Assembly: GCA_021201795.1 (NCBI GenBank)
Contig: JAJQEF010000006.1
Span: 93,529-157,528, forward strand
Origin: Rikenellaceae bacterium
GTDB lineage: Bacteria; Bacteroidota; Bacteroidia; Bacteroidales; Rikenellaceae
Length of the DNA stretch: 64,000 nucleotides
Reading direction: 5' to 3'
Made by a program: the position numbers and the translations under genes. Under the pieces are notes generated by a model that was given only the letters and a program-made list of their open reading frames with translations, had not been told where the DNA came from and did not search any database. This document shows positions 10,246-21,622 of this stretch, in pieces. Numbering within the stretch: position 1 is the stretch's first letter; each line of letters starts with the position of its first letter.

Positions 10246-10938
10246 ATGTTGGAAGAATTAAAAAAAGAAGTTTTTAAAGCCAATCTCGATCTGGTTAAAC
10301 ATGGCCTCGTAATATTTACATGGGGGAATGTAAGTGCTATCGACCGTGAGAAAGGTCTCGTGGTTATCAAACCGAGCGGAGTTTCTTACGACGATATGAA
10401 ACCGGAAGATATGGTTGTAATAGATATGGATGGTAATATGGTGGAGGGCAACCTCCGCCCGTCATCCGATACACCGACGCATCTGGAACTTTACAAGGCC
10501 TTCCCGGAGATCGGCGGTGTAGTTCATACGCACTCGACTTATGCTACTGCGTGGTCACAGGCAGGGCTGAATATTCCCATTGCAGGAACGACGCATGCCG
10601 ATTATTTCTATGGAGATATTCCATGTACGAGGGACATGACCAAAGAAGAGATCGAGGGGGAGTACGAAAAACTTACAGGTACAGTTATCGTTGAAACTTT
10701 TGAAGGTAAAAATCCTATGCATACCCCTGGAGTTCTGGTTAAAAACCACGGTCCGTTTTCATGGGGTAAGAATGCTGACGATGCGGTGCATAACAGTGTA
10801 GTTATGGAAGAGGTTGGACGCATGTCTTTTATTGCAAAGATGCTGAATCCGGGTTTCACTATGAACGATGATCTGACAAATAAACATTTTAACCGTAAAC
10901 ACGGAGCGAATGCTTATTACGGACAAATTAAAAAATAA
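10246..10938 (+). CDS. araD: L-ribulose-5-phosphate 4-epimerase
   Basis: Class II aldolase-fold enzyme that converts L-ribulose 5-phosphate to D-xylulose 5-phosphate, linking arabinose to the pentose phosphate pathway. The 230-aa protein shows [11 protein letters not shown], the phosphate-binding [19 protein letters not shown], and the zinc ligands in [11 protein letters not shown] (HxH, about residues 94-97) plus a later His in VKNHGPF. Starts 1 bp after the symporter stop codon and is followed 2 bp later by araB, so translation of the three genes is tightly coupled. Confidence 0.96.
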   Translation: MLEELKKEVFKANLDLVKHGLVIFTWGNVSAIDREKGLVVIKPSGVSYDDMKPEDMVVIDMDGNMVEGNLRPSSDTPTHLELYKAFPEIGGVVHTHSTYATAWSQAGLNIPIAGTTHADYFYGDIPCTRDMTKEEIEGEYEKLTGTVIVETFEGKNPMHTPGVLVKNHGPFSWGKNADDAVHNSVVMEEVGRMSFIAKMLNPGFTMNDDLTNKHFNRKHGANAYYGQIKK

Positions 10939-10940
10939 AA

Positions 10941-12575
10941 ATGAGCGATAAATTTGTAATAGGGGTAGATTACGGAAGCGATTCAGCCAGAGCGGTTATC
11001 GTCGATGCGGCGAATGGAAATGAAATCGCGAGTTCTGTAAAAAATTATCCTCGTTGGAGCGAAGGGAAGTATTGCGATCCTATCGCTAATCAATATCGTC
11101 AGCATCCGCTGGATTATATTGAGGTTCTTGAATTTATAGTAAAAGATGCGCTTGCGAAATCCCCTGAGGGAACTGCGGGAAAAGTCGTAGGAATGTCTTT
11201 CGACACTACCGGATCCACTCCTGTTTTTGTAAATGAAAACGGATTACCGCTGGCTCTTATGAGTAAATATGCGGAGAATCCTAATGCCATGTTCGTTTTG
11301 TGGAAAGACCATACTGCAGTTAAAGAAGCTGCAGAGATAAACGAACTCGCTAAAAAGTGGGATACGGACTTTACGAAATATGAAGGAGGGATATATTCTT
11401 CGGAATGGGTGTGGGCTAAGATGCTTCATTTACTCCGCGAAGATGAATCTATAAGGGAAGATGCCTATTCATGGATAGAGCATTGCGACTGGCTGACAGC
11501 TTTGCTGACAGATAAAAATAAACCGGAAGAGGTCATCCGTAGTCGTTGTGCTGCTGGACATAAGGCAATGTGGCATCCGGAGTGGGGCGGACTTCCGTCG
11601 GAAGAATTCCTTACAAAACTTGATCCTTTATTGAGTGGTTATAGGGATAGATTGTTTGCTGAGACTTATACCAGCGATAAATCTGTAGGTAATTTATCTG
11701 CCGAATGGGCCGTAAGACTTGGGCTCTCGGAAAAAGTTATCGTGGGCGTGAGTGCATTTGACTGTCATATGGGTGCTGTCGGAGGCGATATAACCCCGAA
11801 TGTTCTTGTAAGAGCTATAGGAACTTCCACTTGCGATATTTTAATCTCGGATTATAAGAGTATAGACGGTAAAGTGGTTGCAGGCATCTGCGGACAGGTC
11901 GACGGTTCTGTAGTTCCGGGATATATGGGACTCGAAGCAGGTCAATCGGGATTCGGAGATATTTACGCATGGTTTAAAAATGTTTGCGGTTGGGCTGTAA
12001 CCAAGTTATTGCCTGAAAATAGTGATGTTCTCGATAAAATAATTCCTGCTTTAGCTGAAGAAGCTGCAAAAATCCCCGTCGAGGAATCGACGATAATTGC
12101 AGTCGATTGGATGAATGGACGTAGAACGCCTGATGCTTCGCAGGAAGTTAAAGGTGCCATTATGGGGCTTACTCTCGCATCTTCCGCTCCTAGAATATTC
12201 CGGGCTTTGGTTGAGGCCACTTCCTATGGTTCACGTGCCATCGTGGAAAGATTCCGTCGTGAAGGAGTAGAGATCGAAGGCTGTATCGGATTAGGCGGTG
12301 TGGCTAAAAAATCTCCGTTCGTAATGCAGACTATGGCGGATATCCTTAATATGCCTATAAAAATTGCTGCTACGGAGCAAACCTGCGCATTCGGTGCGGC
12401 GATGTTCGCAGCAGTCGCTTCAGGTGTTTATAGCACAGTAGAAGAGGCTCAGAAGGCTATGGGGAAAGGATTCGAGAAAGTTTACGAACCGATTCCGGCA
12501 AATGCGGCAAAATATGACGAATTATATAAGAAGTATATTGCTGCGGGAAAATTCGTAGAACAGGAAAAATTCTGA
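10941..12575 (+). CDS. araB: ribulokinase
   Basis: FGGY-family kinase that phosphorylates L-ribulose at O5. The 544-aa protein opens with FVIGVDYGSDSARAVIVDA, the ATPase-fold phosphate-1 motif, followed by GMSFDTTGSTPV (about residues 87-98), the FGGY signature region GLEAGQSGFGDIYAW (about 330-345), and IGLGGVAKKSPFV (about 450-462). It is the last gene of the araA - symporter - araD - araB operon. A hairpin with a weak T-rich tail lies 25 bp downstream. Confidence 0.96.
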   Translation: MSDKFVIGVDYGSDSARAVIVDAANGNEIASSVKNYPRWSEGKYCDPIANQYRQHPLDYIEVLEFIVKDALAKSPEGTAGKVVGMSFDTTGSTPVFVNENGLPLALMSKYAENPNAMFVLWKDHTAVKEAAEINELAKKWDTDFTKYEGGIYSSEWVWAKMLHLLREDESIREDAYSWIEHCDWLTALLTDKNKPEEVIRSRCAAGHKAMWHPEWGGLPSEEFLTKLDPLLSGYRDRLFAETYTSDKSVGNLSAEWAVRLGLSEKVIVGVSAFDCHMGAVGGDITPNVLVRAIGTSTCDILISDYKSIDGKVVAGICGQVDGSVVPGYMGLEAGQSGFGDIYAWFKNVCGWAVTKLLPENSDVLDKIIPALAEEAAKIPVEESTIIAVDWMNGRRTPDASQEVKGAIMGLTLASSAPRIFRALVEATSYGSRAIVERFRREGVEIEGCIGLGGVAKKSPFVMQTMADILNMPIKIAATEQTCAFGAAMFAAVASGVYSTVEEAQKAMGKGFEKVYEPIPANAAKYDELYKKYIAAGKFVEQEKF

Positions 12576-12600
12576 TTTAGAATTTAATATCTATAATAAA

Positions 12601-12622
12601 ATGCCGGATGTAAGTCCGGCAT
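12601..12622. terminator. bidirectional hairpin terminator between araB and the DMT-like gene
   Basis: ATGCCGGA (12601-12608) pairs with TCCGGCAT (12615-12622) around a 6-nt loop. T-rich sequence follows on the plus strand and A-rich sequence precedes it, so it can end both convergent transcripts. Confidence 0.75.
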
Positions 12623-12631
12623 CCTTTATTT

Positions 12632-13000
12632 TTATTTCTTGAATATAAAATAAACAGAAAGAATAAGGAAACAAAAGCCTATGATATGGTTTAATCTGAA
12701 GGTCTCGGTTTTGAACAGGAATAAGGTAAAAATCGTAAACACACTCAGGGAGATCACTTCCTGAATGACCTTTAATTGGATCAGTGAAAACGGTCCTCCG
12801 TTATCTATAAATCCTATTCGGTTTGCAGGAACCTGAAAGCAATACTCGAAAAAAGCTATTCCCCAGCTGATTAATATTACAGTAATGAGCGGCAGGTATT
12901 CAAAACCTTTAATGTCTTTGAATTTAAGGTGCCCGTACCATGCGAATGTCATGAAGGCATTGGACAGGACGAGGAATGATATGGTATAAAATCCTTTCAT
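12632..13000 (-). CDS. DUF486 / DMT-superfamily small membrane protein
   Basis: A 122-aa protein with four predicted membrane helices: MKGFYTISFLVLSNAFMTFAW, LITVILISWGIAFFEYCF, a segment beginning QLKVIQEVISLSVFTIF, and IIGFCFLILSVYFIF. The QVPANRIGF motif with the later FSLIQLKVIQEVISL is typical of the DUF486 branch of the drug/metabolite transporter superfamily, whose substrate is unknown. I chose the ATG at 13000; the frame extends to a TTG at 13009, but the ATG gives the usual N-terminus. It lies between araB (convergent) and mutB. Confidence 0.8.
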   Translation of the reverse strand: MKGFYTISFLVLSNAFMTFAWYGHLKFKDIKGFEYLPLITVILISWGIAFFEYCFQVPANRIGFIDNGGPFSLIQLKVIQEVISLSVFTIFTLFLFKTETFRLNHIIGFCFLILSVYFIFKK

Positions 13001-13007
13001 AATATTC

Positions 13008-13037
13008 AAAAAAATACGGGATCGATAGATCCCGTAT
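13008..13037 (-). terminator. terminator of the mutA-mutB operon
   Basis: Perfect 10-bp stem ATACGGGATC / GATCCCGTAT with a GATA/TATC loop (13014-13037). Read on the minus strand, it is followed by a run of seven T (13014 to 13008), 18 bp after the mutB stop codon. Confidence 0.9.
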
Positions 13038-13054
13038 AAATTAAACGTATTAAA

Positions 13055-15187
13055 TTATTGTAATAAGAGTTCGAGCATTTTAATAGCAGCAGTTGCGATA
13101 GGGGTGCCGGGACCGAAGATCGCAGCAGCTCCTGATTTGTAAAGAACGGCATAGTCCTGTGCTGGAATAACGCCTCCCACAATTACCATAATATCTTCAC
13201 GGCCGAGCTTGCCGAGTTCTTCAACTATCTGTGGAACGAGGGTCTTGTGGCCTGCAGCAAGAGACGATACACCTACAACGTGTACGTCGTTCTCAACAGC
13301 TTGTTTAGCCGCTTCTTCCGGTGTCTGGAACAATGGTCCCATGTCTACGTCGAAGCCGATATCCGCATAACCTGTCGCCACAACTTTCGCTCCGCGGTCA
13401 TGTCCGTCCTGTCCGAGTTTAGCGATCATGATCCTTGGCTGACGGCCCTCTTTTTTCGCGAATTCTTCGCATAAGGCTTTAGCCTTTTCAAAACTTTCGT
13501 TGTCTTTCACTTCTGAAGAATATACACCTGAAATAGTGCGTATAACAGCATTGTATCTTCCTACGACGACTTCACAAGCATCGGAGATTTCTCCTAATGA
13601 AGCCCTTGCTTTTGCCGCTTCCACCGCTAATTCAAGTAAATTACCTTTCTTAGTTTTTACGCATTCCGTAATAGCTTCGAGCGCGGCCTTTACTTTAGCT
13701 TCATCGCGTCCCGCACGAAGTTCTTCAAGACGGTTTATCTGCTCGATCCTTACGGCTGTATTATCCACATCGAGAATATCAATAGGATCTTCTTTTTCAA
13801 GTCTGTATTTATTGAGGCCCACGATTATATCGCTTCCCGAGTCGATGCGAGCCTGTTTCCTTGCAGCTGCTTCCTCTATACGCATTTTAGGAATACCGGT
13901 TTCGATTGCTTTGGCCATACCCCCGAGTTCTTCAACCTCCTGAATCAGCGCCCATGCCTTATCGACGATCTCATTAGTAAGAGATTCTATATAATATGAA
14001 CCTGCCCATGGATCCACGGTTTTGCAGATATTGGTTTCTTCCTGAAGATATATCTGAGTGTTACGTGCAATACGGGCAGAGAAATCCGTAGGAAGTGCAA
14101 TAGCCTCGTCGAGGGCATTCGTATGAAGGGATTGGGTATGTCCCAATGCTGCCGCCATAGCTTCGATAGCGGTACGTGCGACATTGTTGAACGGATCCTG
14201 TTCCGTCAGAGACCATCCCGAAGTCTGTGAATGCGTTCTCAGTGCAAGAGACTTAGGATTCTTAGGATTGAAACTTTTTACGATCTTAGCCCATAGAAGC
14301 CTTGCCGCGCGCATTTTAGCGATCTCCATAAAATGGTTCGTTCCAATGGCCCAGAAGAATGAAAGCCTCGGAGCGAATGCGTCGATGTCCATTCCTGCAT
14401 TCACCCCGGTACGGAGATATTCGAGACCATCCGCAAGAGTGTATGCCAGCTCAATATCCGCAGTTGCACCTGCTTCCTGCATGTGGTAGCCGGATATGGA
14501 TATGGAGTTGAACTTGGGCATATTTTTCGAAGTATATTCGAAAATATCCGCTATGATCTTCATCGAGAATTCCGGTGGATAAATATATGTGTTCCTTACC
14601 ATGAATTCCTTAAGGATGTCGTTCTGGATAGTACCGCTCAATTGCTCAAGAGATGCTCCTTGTTCCAGTCCTGCAACAATATAAAATGCAAGAACCGGAA
14701 GAACCGCTCCGTTCATCGTCATAGATACAGACATCTGGTTCAATGGAATACCGTCGAAAAGAACTTTCATGTCCTCGACGCTACATATTGATACCCCTGC
14801 CTTTCCGACATCGCCTACAACGCGCGGATGATCCGCATCGTAACCACGGTGTGTCGCAAGGTCGAACGCTACGGAGAGTCCTTTCTGTCCGGAAGCCAGG
14901 TTCCTGCGGTAGAACGCATTCGACTCCTGTGCGGTAGAGAACCCTGCATACTGACGGATCGTCCAAGGACGCATAACGTACATCGTGCTATAAGGTCCGC
15001 GCAGGAACGGTGCGATACCCGCTGCATAATTAAGATGTTCCATTCCTTCCAGATCCTCGGTGGTATACTTACCCTTAACATGGATCTGCTCGGAGGTAAC
15101 CCATTCCGGATTCTCCAATGCATTTGATGTCGAGCAGTTTTTTGCCGTACTGCCTTCACATGATATATTTGAAAATTTTGCTCTCAT
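13055..15187 (-). CDS. mutB: methylmalonyl-CoA mutase large (catalytic) subunit
   Basis: Adenosylcobalamin enzyme interconverting (R)-methylmalonyl-CoA and succinyl-CoA, the carbon-skeleton step of the succinate-propionate pathway. The 710-aa protein has the N-terminal TIM barrel ([20 protein letters not shown] at about 64-83; [11 protein letters not shown] at about 233-243; [16 protein letters not shown] at about 315-330) and a C-terminal B12 domain with the DGHDRGAK motif near residue 595, whose His ligates cobalt. Starts 11 bp after the end of mutA on the same strand and is translated second. Complete and typical. Confidence 0.96.
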   Translation of the reverse strand: MRAKFSNISCEGSTAKNCSTSNALENPEWVTSEQIHVKGKYTTEDLEGMEHLNYAAGIAPFLRGPYSTMYVMRPWTIRQYAGFSTAQESNAFYRRNLASGQKGLSVAFDLATHRGYDADHPRVVGDVGKAGVSICSVEDMKVLFDGIPLNQMSVSMTMNGAVLPVLAFYIVAGLEQGASLEQLSGTIQNDILKEFMVRNTYIYPPEFSMKIIADIFEYTSKNMPKFNSISISGYHMQEAGATADIELAYTLADGLEYLRTGVNAGMDIDAFAPRLSFFWAIGTNHFMEIAKMRAARLLWAKIVKSFNPKNPKSLALRTHSQTSGWSLTEQDPFNNVARTAIEAMAAALGHTQSLHTNALDEAIALPTDFSARIARNTQIYLQEETNICKTVDPWAGSYYIESLTNEIVDKAWALIQEVEELGGMAKAIETGIPKMRIEEAAARKQARIDSGSDIIVGLNKYRLEKEDPIDILDVDNTAVRIEQINRLEELRAGRDEAKVKAALEAITECVKTKKGNLLELAVEAAKARASLGEISDACEVVVGRYNAVIRTISGVYSSEVKDNESFEKAKALCEEFAKKEGRQPRIMIAKLGQDGHDRGAKVVATGYADIGFDVDMGPLFQTPEEAAKQAVENDVHVVGVSSLAAGHKTLVPQIVEELGKLGREDIMVIVGGVIPAQDYAVLYKSGAAAIFGPGTPIATAAIKMLELLLQ

Positions 15188-15198
15188 TATTTCAGGTT

Positions 15199-17070
15199 TT
15201 ATAGGCCGAGTAACTGTTTGTATTCTTTTAACGTTTCGAGAACGTTCGATCTTACACTGATAAATTTGTTAATTCCGGCTTTTTCAAGTTCCGGACGACA
15301 CGCTGGATCGCCTGCGACAACAAGGATCGCTTTATCTCCGAGAAGTTCCGCTGCCTTAGGTGCGAACTCAGCATATTCATCGTCAGAACTGCAAAGCACG
15401 ACTATTCCGGCTTTGGATTCGAGCGCAGCTTTTACGCCTTCTTCCACGGTTGCAAACCTTACGTTGTCGATAGGTTCGATTCCTGCACAGCCGAAGAAGT
15501 TGCTAGAGAACTGGGCGCGCGCGCGGCAGAATGCAAGATTACCTACTGTGAGCATAAATGCCTTAGGATTTTTTCCGCTCTTGTCGATCGCAAGCCTGAG
15601 TTCTTCGAACGGCATAGCGCCGCGGTAGGGCTGAAGCGTTTCGATTTTAGGAGCATTTTCCGTACATTCGCACTTACTTCCGAAGCTTCCGAGAATATCG
15701 CTTTTTTCTCCTTCTTTTTCCTGAAAGTTAGGGTATTGGTTTGTTCCAAGAATAATTTCACGGCGTGTAGCAATATTTTTATTTTTTTTGTCCGCCGATT
15801 CTTTGATATATTTCTGGATGACGCCTGATTTAAAGGCCTCGATATATCCGCCTCTGTCTTCGATCTCAAGGAACAATTTCCATGTTTCGTCCGCAATGGA
15901 TTGCGTCAGGTTTTCTATATAATACGAACCGCCTGACGGATCGGCTACCTGATTAAAATGAGATTCTTCTTTCAGTAATAACTGGGTATTACGCGCGATG
16001 CGTGACGAGAATACGGTCGGCTGTTCATAAACAGCGTTGAACGGCACCACTTCAATAGAGTTTACTCCCGCAATAGCAGCTGACATAGCTTCAGTGGTTC
16101 CCCTCAGCATGTTTACATATGGATCGTAAATAGTCATGTTCCATTTGGAAGTGATCGCGTGCACGGACATTTTTTCCGAACAGTCGTATTCCGGATTATA
16201 TTGTTTTACGATATTAGCCCACAACATACGTCCAGCGCGGAACTTGGCGATTTCCATAAAATAATTGGGACTTACCGCCATATTGAATTTTATGGAAGCG
16301 GCAGCCTGATCTATTGTAAGTCCGGCATCCATGAGTCTCACGATATAATCGTGTCCTGCGGATAACGAGAATGCGAGTTCCTGTACGATAGTCGAACCGC
16401 TGTTGTTGAAAACATGTCCGTTGACCGCGACTAAACGAGCCTTTTTATAAGGTGCCGCGGTTTTTATATAATTGCTGATCTTGTGGAAGTGTTTGCTTCC
16501 GTCTTCCGAGCAGCCGAAGTTTCCGACAAGCGACAGTTTATTTATTATAGGATCGTTATTGATTGAAATTTTAACGTTGTCCGCATCGATATCGTCGTTC
16601 TTTATTTTATTCAGAACAATCTCTGTGATTTTATAAAAAGAACGACCTGAAAAATCTACTTCAATGGCAGACAATTCAATGCCGTTTAGAAGTTTGTTCA
16701 GGTCATCGGAATCGAAATCTTCATTAACAATAAAAAATCCTAAAGAATCCACACCTTTCATTAATACTTTGAGAGCTTTGGTGTTTGCCTCTTCAGGACT
16801 GTTTACTTCGATCGTCTGGCGAACGAGCCAGTTGTTGTTCGGTTTAGTTCCCCTTACATACGGAAACTCTCCCGGTTCCGAACCCAGGCAGCCGACAGAA
16901 TCAAGATCCTCTGCACGGTAATAAGGCCGGACGTTAAATCCTTCCTGCGTTTTCCATACGAGTTTCTTGTCGTAATCGGCTCCTTTTAGGTCGACATTTA
17001 TTACCTTTTCCCATTCTTCCGTACTTACCGGAGGAAATTCGGTAAAAAGATTCTCCTTATTGTTTGCCAT
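15199..17070 (-). CDS. mutA: methylmalonyl-CoA mutase small (non-catalytic) subunit
   Basis: Partner of MutB in the alpha-beta heterodimer. The 623-aa protein is homologous to the large subunit over its barrel ([56 protein letters not shown]), but its C-terminal Rossmann-like domain lacks the DxHxxG cobalamin motif: the corresponding segment reads [20 protein letters not shown]. This is the normal condition for the small subunit. It heads the mutA-mutB operon, and a TACATTTG -7 element lies 35-42 bp upstream. Confidence 0.95.
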   Translation of the reverse strand: MANNKENLFTEFPPVSTEEWEKVINVDLKGADYDKKLVWKTQEGFNVRPYYRAEDLDSVGCLGSEPGEFPYVRGTKPNNNWLVRQTIEVNSPEEANTKALKVLMKGVDSLGFFIVNEDFDSDDLNKLLNGIELSAIEVDFSGRSFYKITEIVLNKIKNDDIDADNVKISINNDPIINKLSLVGNFGCSEDGSKHFHKISNYIKTAAPYKKARLVAVNGHVFNNSGSTIVQELAFSLSAGHDYIVRLMDAGLTIDQAAASIKFNMAVSPNYFMEIAKFRAGRMLWANIVKQYNPEYDCSEKMSVHAITSKWNMTIYDPYVNMLRGTTEAMSAAIAGVNSIEVVPFNAVYEQPTVFSSRIARNTQLLLKEESHFNQVADPSGGSYYIENLTQSIADETWKLFLEIEDRGGYIEAFKSGVIQKYIKESADKKNKNIATRREIILGTNQYPNFQEKEGEKSDILGSFGSKCECTENAPKIETLQPYRGAMPFEELRLAIDKSGKNPKAFMLTVGNLAFCRARAQFSSNFFGCAGIEPIDNVRFATVEEGVKAALESKAGIVVLCSSDDEYAEFAPKAAELLGDKAILVVAGDPACRPELEKAGINKFISVRSNVLETLKEYKQLLGL

Positions 17071-17104
17071 AATAAGAATTAGTTTATTTAAGATTTAGTG
17101 AATG

Positions 17105-17112
17105 CAAATGTA
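17105..17112 (-). promoter_or_regulatory. -7 element of the mutA promoter
   Basis: TACATTTG on the minus strand fits the Bacteroidota TAnnTTTG consensus exactly, 35 bp before the mutA ATG. No good -33 TTTG is seen at the expected spacing. Confidence 0.5.
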
Positions 17113-17192
17113 CTAATTATTTATAGAAAAAACCGAAACAAAATATATTATAAAACATATCCGCAGTTATAAATTTCCTTTAAGGATCCAAG

Positions 17193-18652
17193 CTATAAGT
17201 TATTTTTGATCTTTCTGGCGGACAGACCATAACCGGTCCACACTGATATGAATTCGTCGGAATGTTCAGGGTGCCGGTTTCTAATGAATTCGAATAAGAT
17301 TAATCCGCGTGTTTCGATGCTTAACGGCTGCTCGAGGTGTTCTCCACGGGATAGGAATTGAAGAAACTCCCGGATGAAATTATCATGGAGGATAATCATA
17401 TTTTTGAAAAATGAATGCCACGCGCGGGTGTTATAATATTTGTCTATCAATTTCGACAATAGCCTTGCAGTTTGTAATTCGTTTACTGTTATGCTGTCAG
17501 TACAGAGAACTTCGTAAGGAGGGATAGGGGAGAATACGATTCCTGATTCGGATGAGGCGTCGCGCATTTTGGTCCCTGGAAGCAGTTTTAATAATTCCAA
17601 TTGTATCTCCTCTGCTCCGTATTGCGCAAGAGTAATAATATCTTTTTCCAGATCGGCTAATGTATAAAAAGGGAGGCCGGCAATAAGGTCGACATGTGCA
17701 ATTACATTCTTTAATCCGCATAGAAATTTCAACCCATCCAAAGCCTTTTCGGTGTCCCCTGTTCTCTGGCAGGCATTTAGAACGGTATCGTTAAGGCTCT
17801 GTATTCCTGTCTCCAGATGAAGCATGCCATGACGGAAATTCCGGAGTTTTTGCTTTATTTCTTCTGTCAGAAGACCCGGGTGGATTTCCATATGGAACCG
17901 CATGTCCGGATAATTTTCCAGAATCGATAATATTTCGAGCGCCCGTTTTGAATTTCCGTTGAATGTACGGTCAAGAAAACGTATTTCTTTGATTCCTTTA
18001 CTATGTATGTTTTCAACGCGTTCGTATATCTTATTTAAAGAAATGCTTCTCACTGGCTTGTCGTGGCCACTCACACAAAAGGTGCATGAGTTAAAGCATC
18101 CCCGTGAGGTTTCAAGTTGAACGAACGGCTTCGACCATTCGAAAAATTCGCTTGTTTCGGGAGGATTAAGTGCTGCGAAGTCATCGGCTTTAGCTGTCCC
18201 GTTATCGTGGTATTTATCCCCTGTTTTCCAGCATAACCCTGTTATTCCAGACCATTTCTCAGGCTTGTCGTAAACTTCGAGCCAGTCGTGAAACACAGTA
18301 TCGCCTTCACCACGAAACACACAGTTTACTTCCGAATTTACGGTGAGGTAACTTTCATTGTTTCCTAAAAACTCGGGGCCTCCCAGAATGACGGTGCATT
18401 CCGGAAGGACGGTTTTTATTCGTTTAATTACTCCTGTCAAGTATTCCTGAGTGAACAACCACGCGGTAGCGGCTACTATATCGGGTCTTAACGCTACAGC
18501 TTTGGCCATCGTATCGCCTGTATTTGCAGATATCGTAGCAGATAGCTTGTGCCACTCATTGTCTTCGCTCCTTCTCTGCGCATGTATATATGGAAGCGCA
18601 AGCGACGAATGAACGTAGGAACAGTTAATGTCGAGCCATAGGATACGAGGCA

Positions 18653-18653
<1 letters not shown>
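17193..18653 (-). CDS. B12-binding-domain radical SAM protein (DUF4080 type)
   Basis: A 486-aa protein with an N-terminal cobalamin-binding-like Rossmann domain (residues ~1-140), a radical SAM core and a C-terminal DUF4080-like region. The [4Fe-4S] motif is in SRGCFNSCTFC (CxxxCxxC, about residues 184-194). The ILGGPEF strand (about 90-96) is typical of the B12-domain class. The reaction is unknown; relatives include methyltransferases and tRNA- or lipid-modifying enzymes. Its start overlaps the stop codon of the upstream ABC-F gene by one base, so the two are translationally coupled. Confidence 0.85.
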
Positions 18654-20320
<1,667 letters not shown>

Positions 20321-20382
20321 CTAAAAAGTGTTTTACAGGGGAATCGCGGAAAAATAATTTTAAGAAAATTTACCGGTTATTG

Positions 20383-20413
20383 TTGTATATATGGTGAATT
20401 AATTTTACATTTG
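20383..20413 (+). promoter_or_regulatory. promoter of the fur-like/rubrerythrin operon
   Basis: TTG at 20383-20385, a 20-bp spacer, then TACATTTG at 20406-20413. Both elements and the spacing fit the Bacteroidota consensus. The start codon is 30 bp downstream. Confidence 0.75.
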
Positions 20414-20427
20414 TATCATAATTAAAT

Positions 20428-20442
20428 TTATAACGATTACAA
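20428..20442 (+). promoter_or_regulatory. PerR/Fur-type operator box
   Basis: TTATAACGATTACAA is an interrupted palindrome matching 12 of the 14 defined bases of the Bacillus PerR box TTATAATnATTATAA. It lies just downstream of the likely transcription start and directly before the ATG of the Fur-family gene, as expected for an autorepressor site. Confidence 0.55.
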
Positions 20443-20443
20443 A

Positions 20444-20869
20444 ATGGTAGAGAATACACATCAATATTTGTTGGAAAAAGGCATTAAGCCTTCGGTACAG
20501 CGATTGGCAATTATGGATTATCTTTTGTGTAATCGTTGCCATCCGACCGCGGATGAGATATTTAATTCATTGTATCCGTCCATGCCTACCTTGTCGAAAA
20601 CAACGGTCTACAATACCCTTAAACTGTTTGTTGATAAAGGAGCCGCAATATCCATAGACATAGACGGTAAGAATGCGAGGTTTGACGGTTATACATTACC
20701 GCATGCGCATTTTATGTGCAAGTGGTGCGGATGTATTCACGATTTTCCATTGGAACATCTCTCCTTCGTGGATAGTAAATATACGGAAGAGCTTGAAATA
20801 ACTGACGTATTTATCTATCTCAAAGGATATTGCAAACAATGTAAAGAAGAATTGATACACACGATTTAA
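20444..20869 (+). CDS. Fur-family regulator, probably PerR-like
   Basis: A 141-aa metal-dependent repressor. The N-terminal winged helix (residues ~10-80) includes KPSVQRLAIMDYL and the recognition-helix region LSKTTVYNTLKLF. The C-terminal dimerisation domain carries HAHFMCKWCGC and, 40 residues later, YCKQCKEE: two CxxC pairs that would hold structural zinc as in PerR and Fur. The rubrerythrin gene 18 bp downstream and a PerR-like box over the start favour peroxide sensing rather than iron regulation. The PerR/Fur distinction is inferred from context, not from the sensor residues alone. Confidence 0.88.
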   Translation: MVENTHQYLLEKGIKPSVQRLAIMDYLLCNRCHPTADEIFNSLYPSMPTLSKTTVYNTLKLFVDKGAAISIDIDGKNARFDGYTLPHAHFMCKWCGCIHDFPLEHLSFVDSKYTEELEITDVFIYLKGYCKQCKEELIHTI

Positions 20870-20887
20870 TACTAAAATAAACGAGAA

Positions 20888-21439
20888 ATGAAGAAATTTA
20901 TTTGTACTGTATGTGGTTATGTCCACAATGGCGAAGAGGCACCGGAAAAATGTCCGCAATGTAAAGTTCCTGCTGAGAAATTTAAAGAAGTAGATGAAAG
21001 CGCTGAATTAGTTTGGGCGGACGAGCATAGACTGGGGGTAGCTAAGGATGCCGAAGCTGAAGTACTTGAAGGATTGAAGGCTCACTTCATGGGTGAATGT
21101 ACTGAGGTAGGAATGTACCTTGCCATGAGCCGTCAGGCGGACAGGGAAGGATATCCTGAGGTTGCAGAGGCATACAAAAGAATTGCATGGGAAGAAGCAG
21201 AACATGCTTCTAAGTTCGCAGAACTGTTGGGTGAAGTTGTATGGGATACAAAAACCAACCTTAAAGCGCGTATAGAAGCGGAAGCTGGTGCTTGCGAAGA
21301 TAAAAAGAGTATTGCGACTCTTGCAAAACAGCATAACCTGGATGCGATTCATGACACTGTTCATGAAATGTGCAAAGACGAGGCTCGTCACGGACAGGCA
21401 TTTCAAGGACTCTATAAAAGATTCTTCGAGAATAAATAA
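20888..21439 (+). CDS. rbr: rubrerythrin, N-terminal rubredoxin type
   Basis: Peroxide-reducing protein of anaerobes that takes electrons from NADH-dependent reductases. Domain order is reversed relative to classical rubrerythrin: the rubredoxin iron site comes first (CTVCGY at residues 6-11, CPQC at 22-25) and the four-helix diiron domain follows, with the carboxylate motifs [30 protein letters not shown] and DEARHGQAF. 183 aa, complete. It is second in an operon with the Fur/PerR-like regulator and ends at a strong terminator. Likely derepressed by peroxide. Confidence 0.93.
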   Translation: MKKFICTVCGYVHNGEEAPEKCPQCKVPAEKFKEVDESAELVWADEHRLGVAKDAEAEVLEGLKAHFMGECTEVGMYLAMSRQADREGYPEVAEAYKRIAWEEAEHASKFAELLGEVVWDTKTNLKARIEAEAGACEDKKSIATLAKQHNLDAIHDTVHEMCKDEARHGQAFQGLYKRFFENK

Positions 21440-21462
21440 TTCGTAGAGTTTGATTGCAGGTC

Positions 21463-21494
21463 AGAGGGAAATTTAATTTCCCTCTTATTTTTTT
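21463..21494 (+). terminator. rho-independent terminator after rubrerythrin
   Basis: AGAGGGAAAT (21463-21472) pairs with ATTTCCCTCT (21476-21485) around a TTA loop, followed by seven T at 21488-21494. Confidence 0.9.
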
Positions 21495-21590
21495 ATGCGA
21501 TAAAGCTATTAATTTTGTATTTTACAATTTAATAAATAATAGAATTTTATTAACGGGATATAAAACCCGATCATTTTTAAAATTTTTTAT

Positions 21591-21598
21591 TAATTTTG
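21591..21598 (+). promoter_or_regulatory. -7 element before the GH51 gene
   Basis: TAATTTTG matches TAnnTTTG, 24 bp before the GH51 ATG. A second match at 21510-21517 is an alternative. No clear -33 element goes with either. A small CGGG/CCCG hairpin lies between them at about 21557-21573. Confidence 0.4.
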
Positions 21599-21622
21599 AA
21601 AAGCTAACTTAAAATATATTCT

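Noticed and set aside
13500..13943. 147-codon plus-strand frame inside mutB
   Set aside because: Ser/Ala-rich shadow of the highly conserved mutase sequence.
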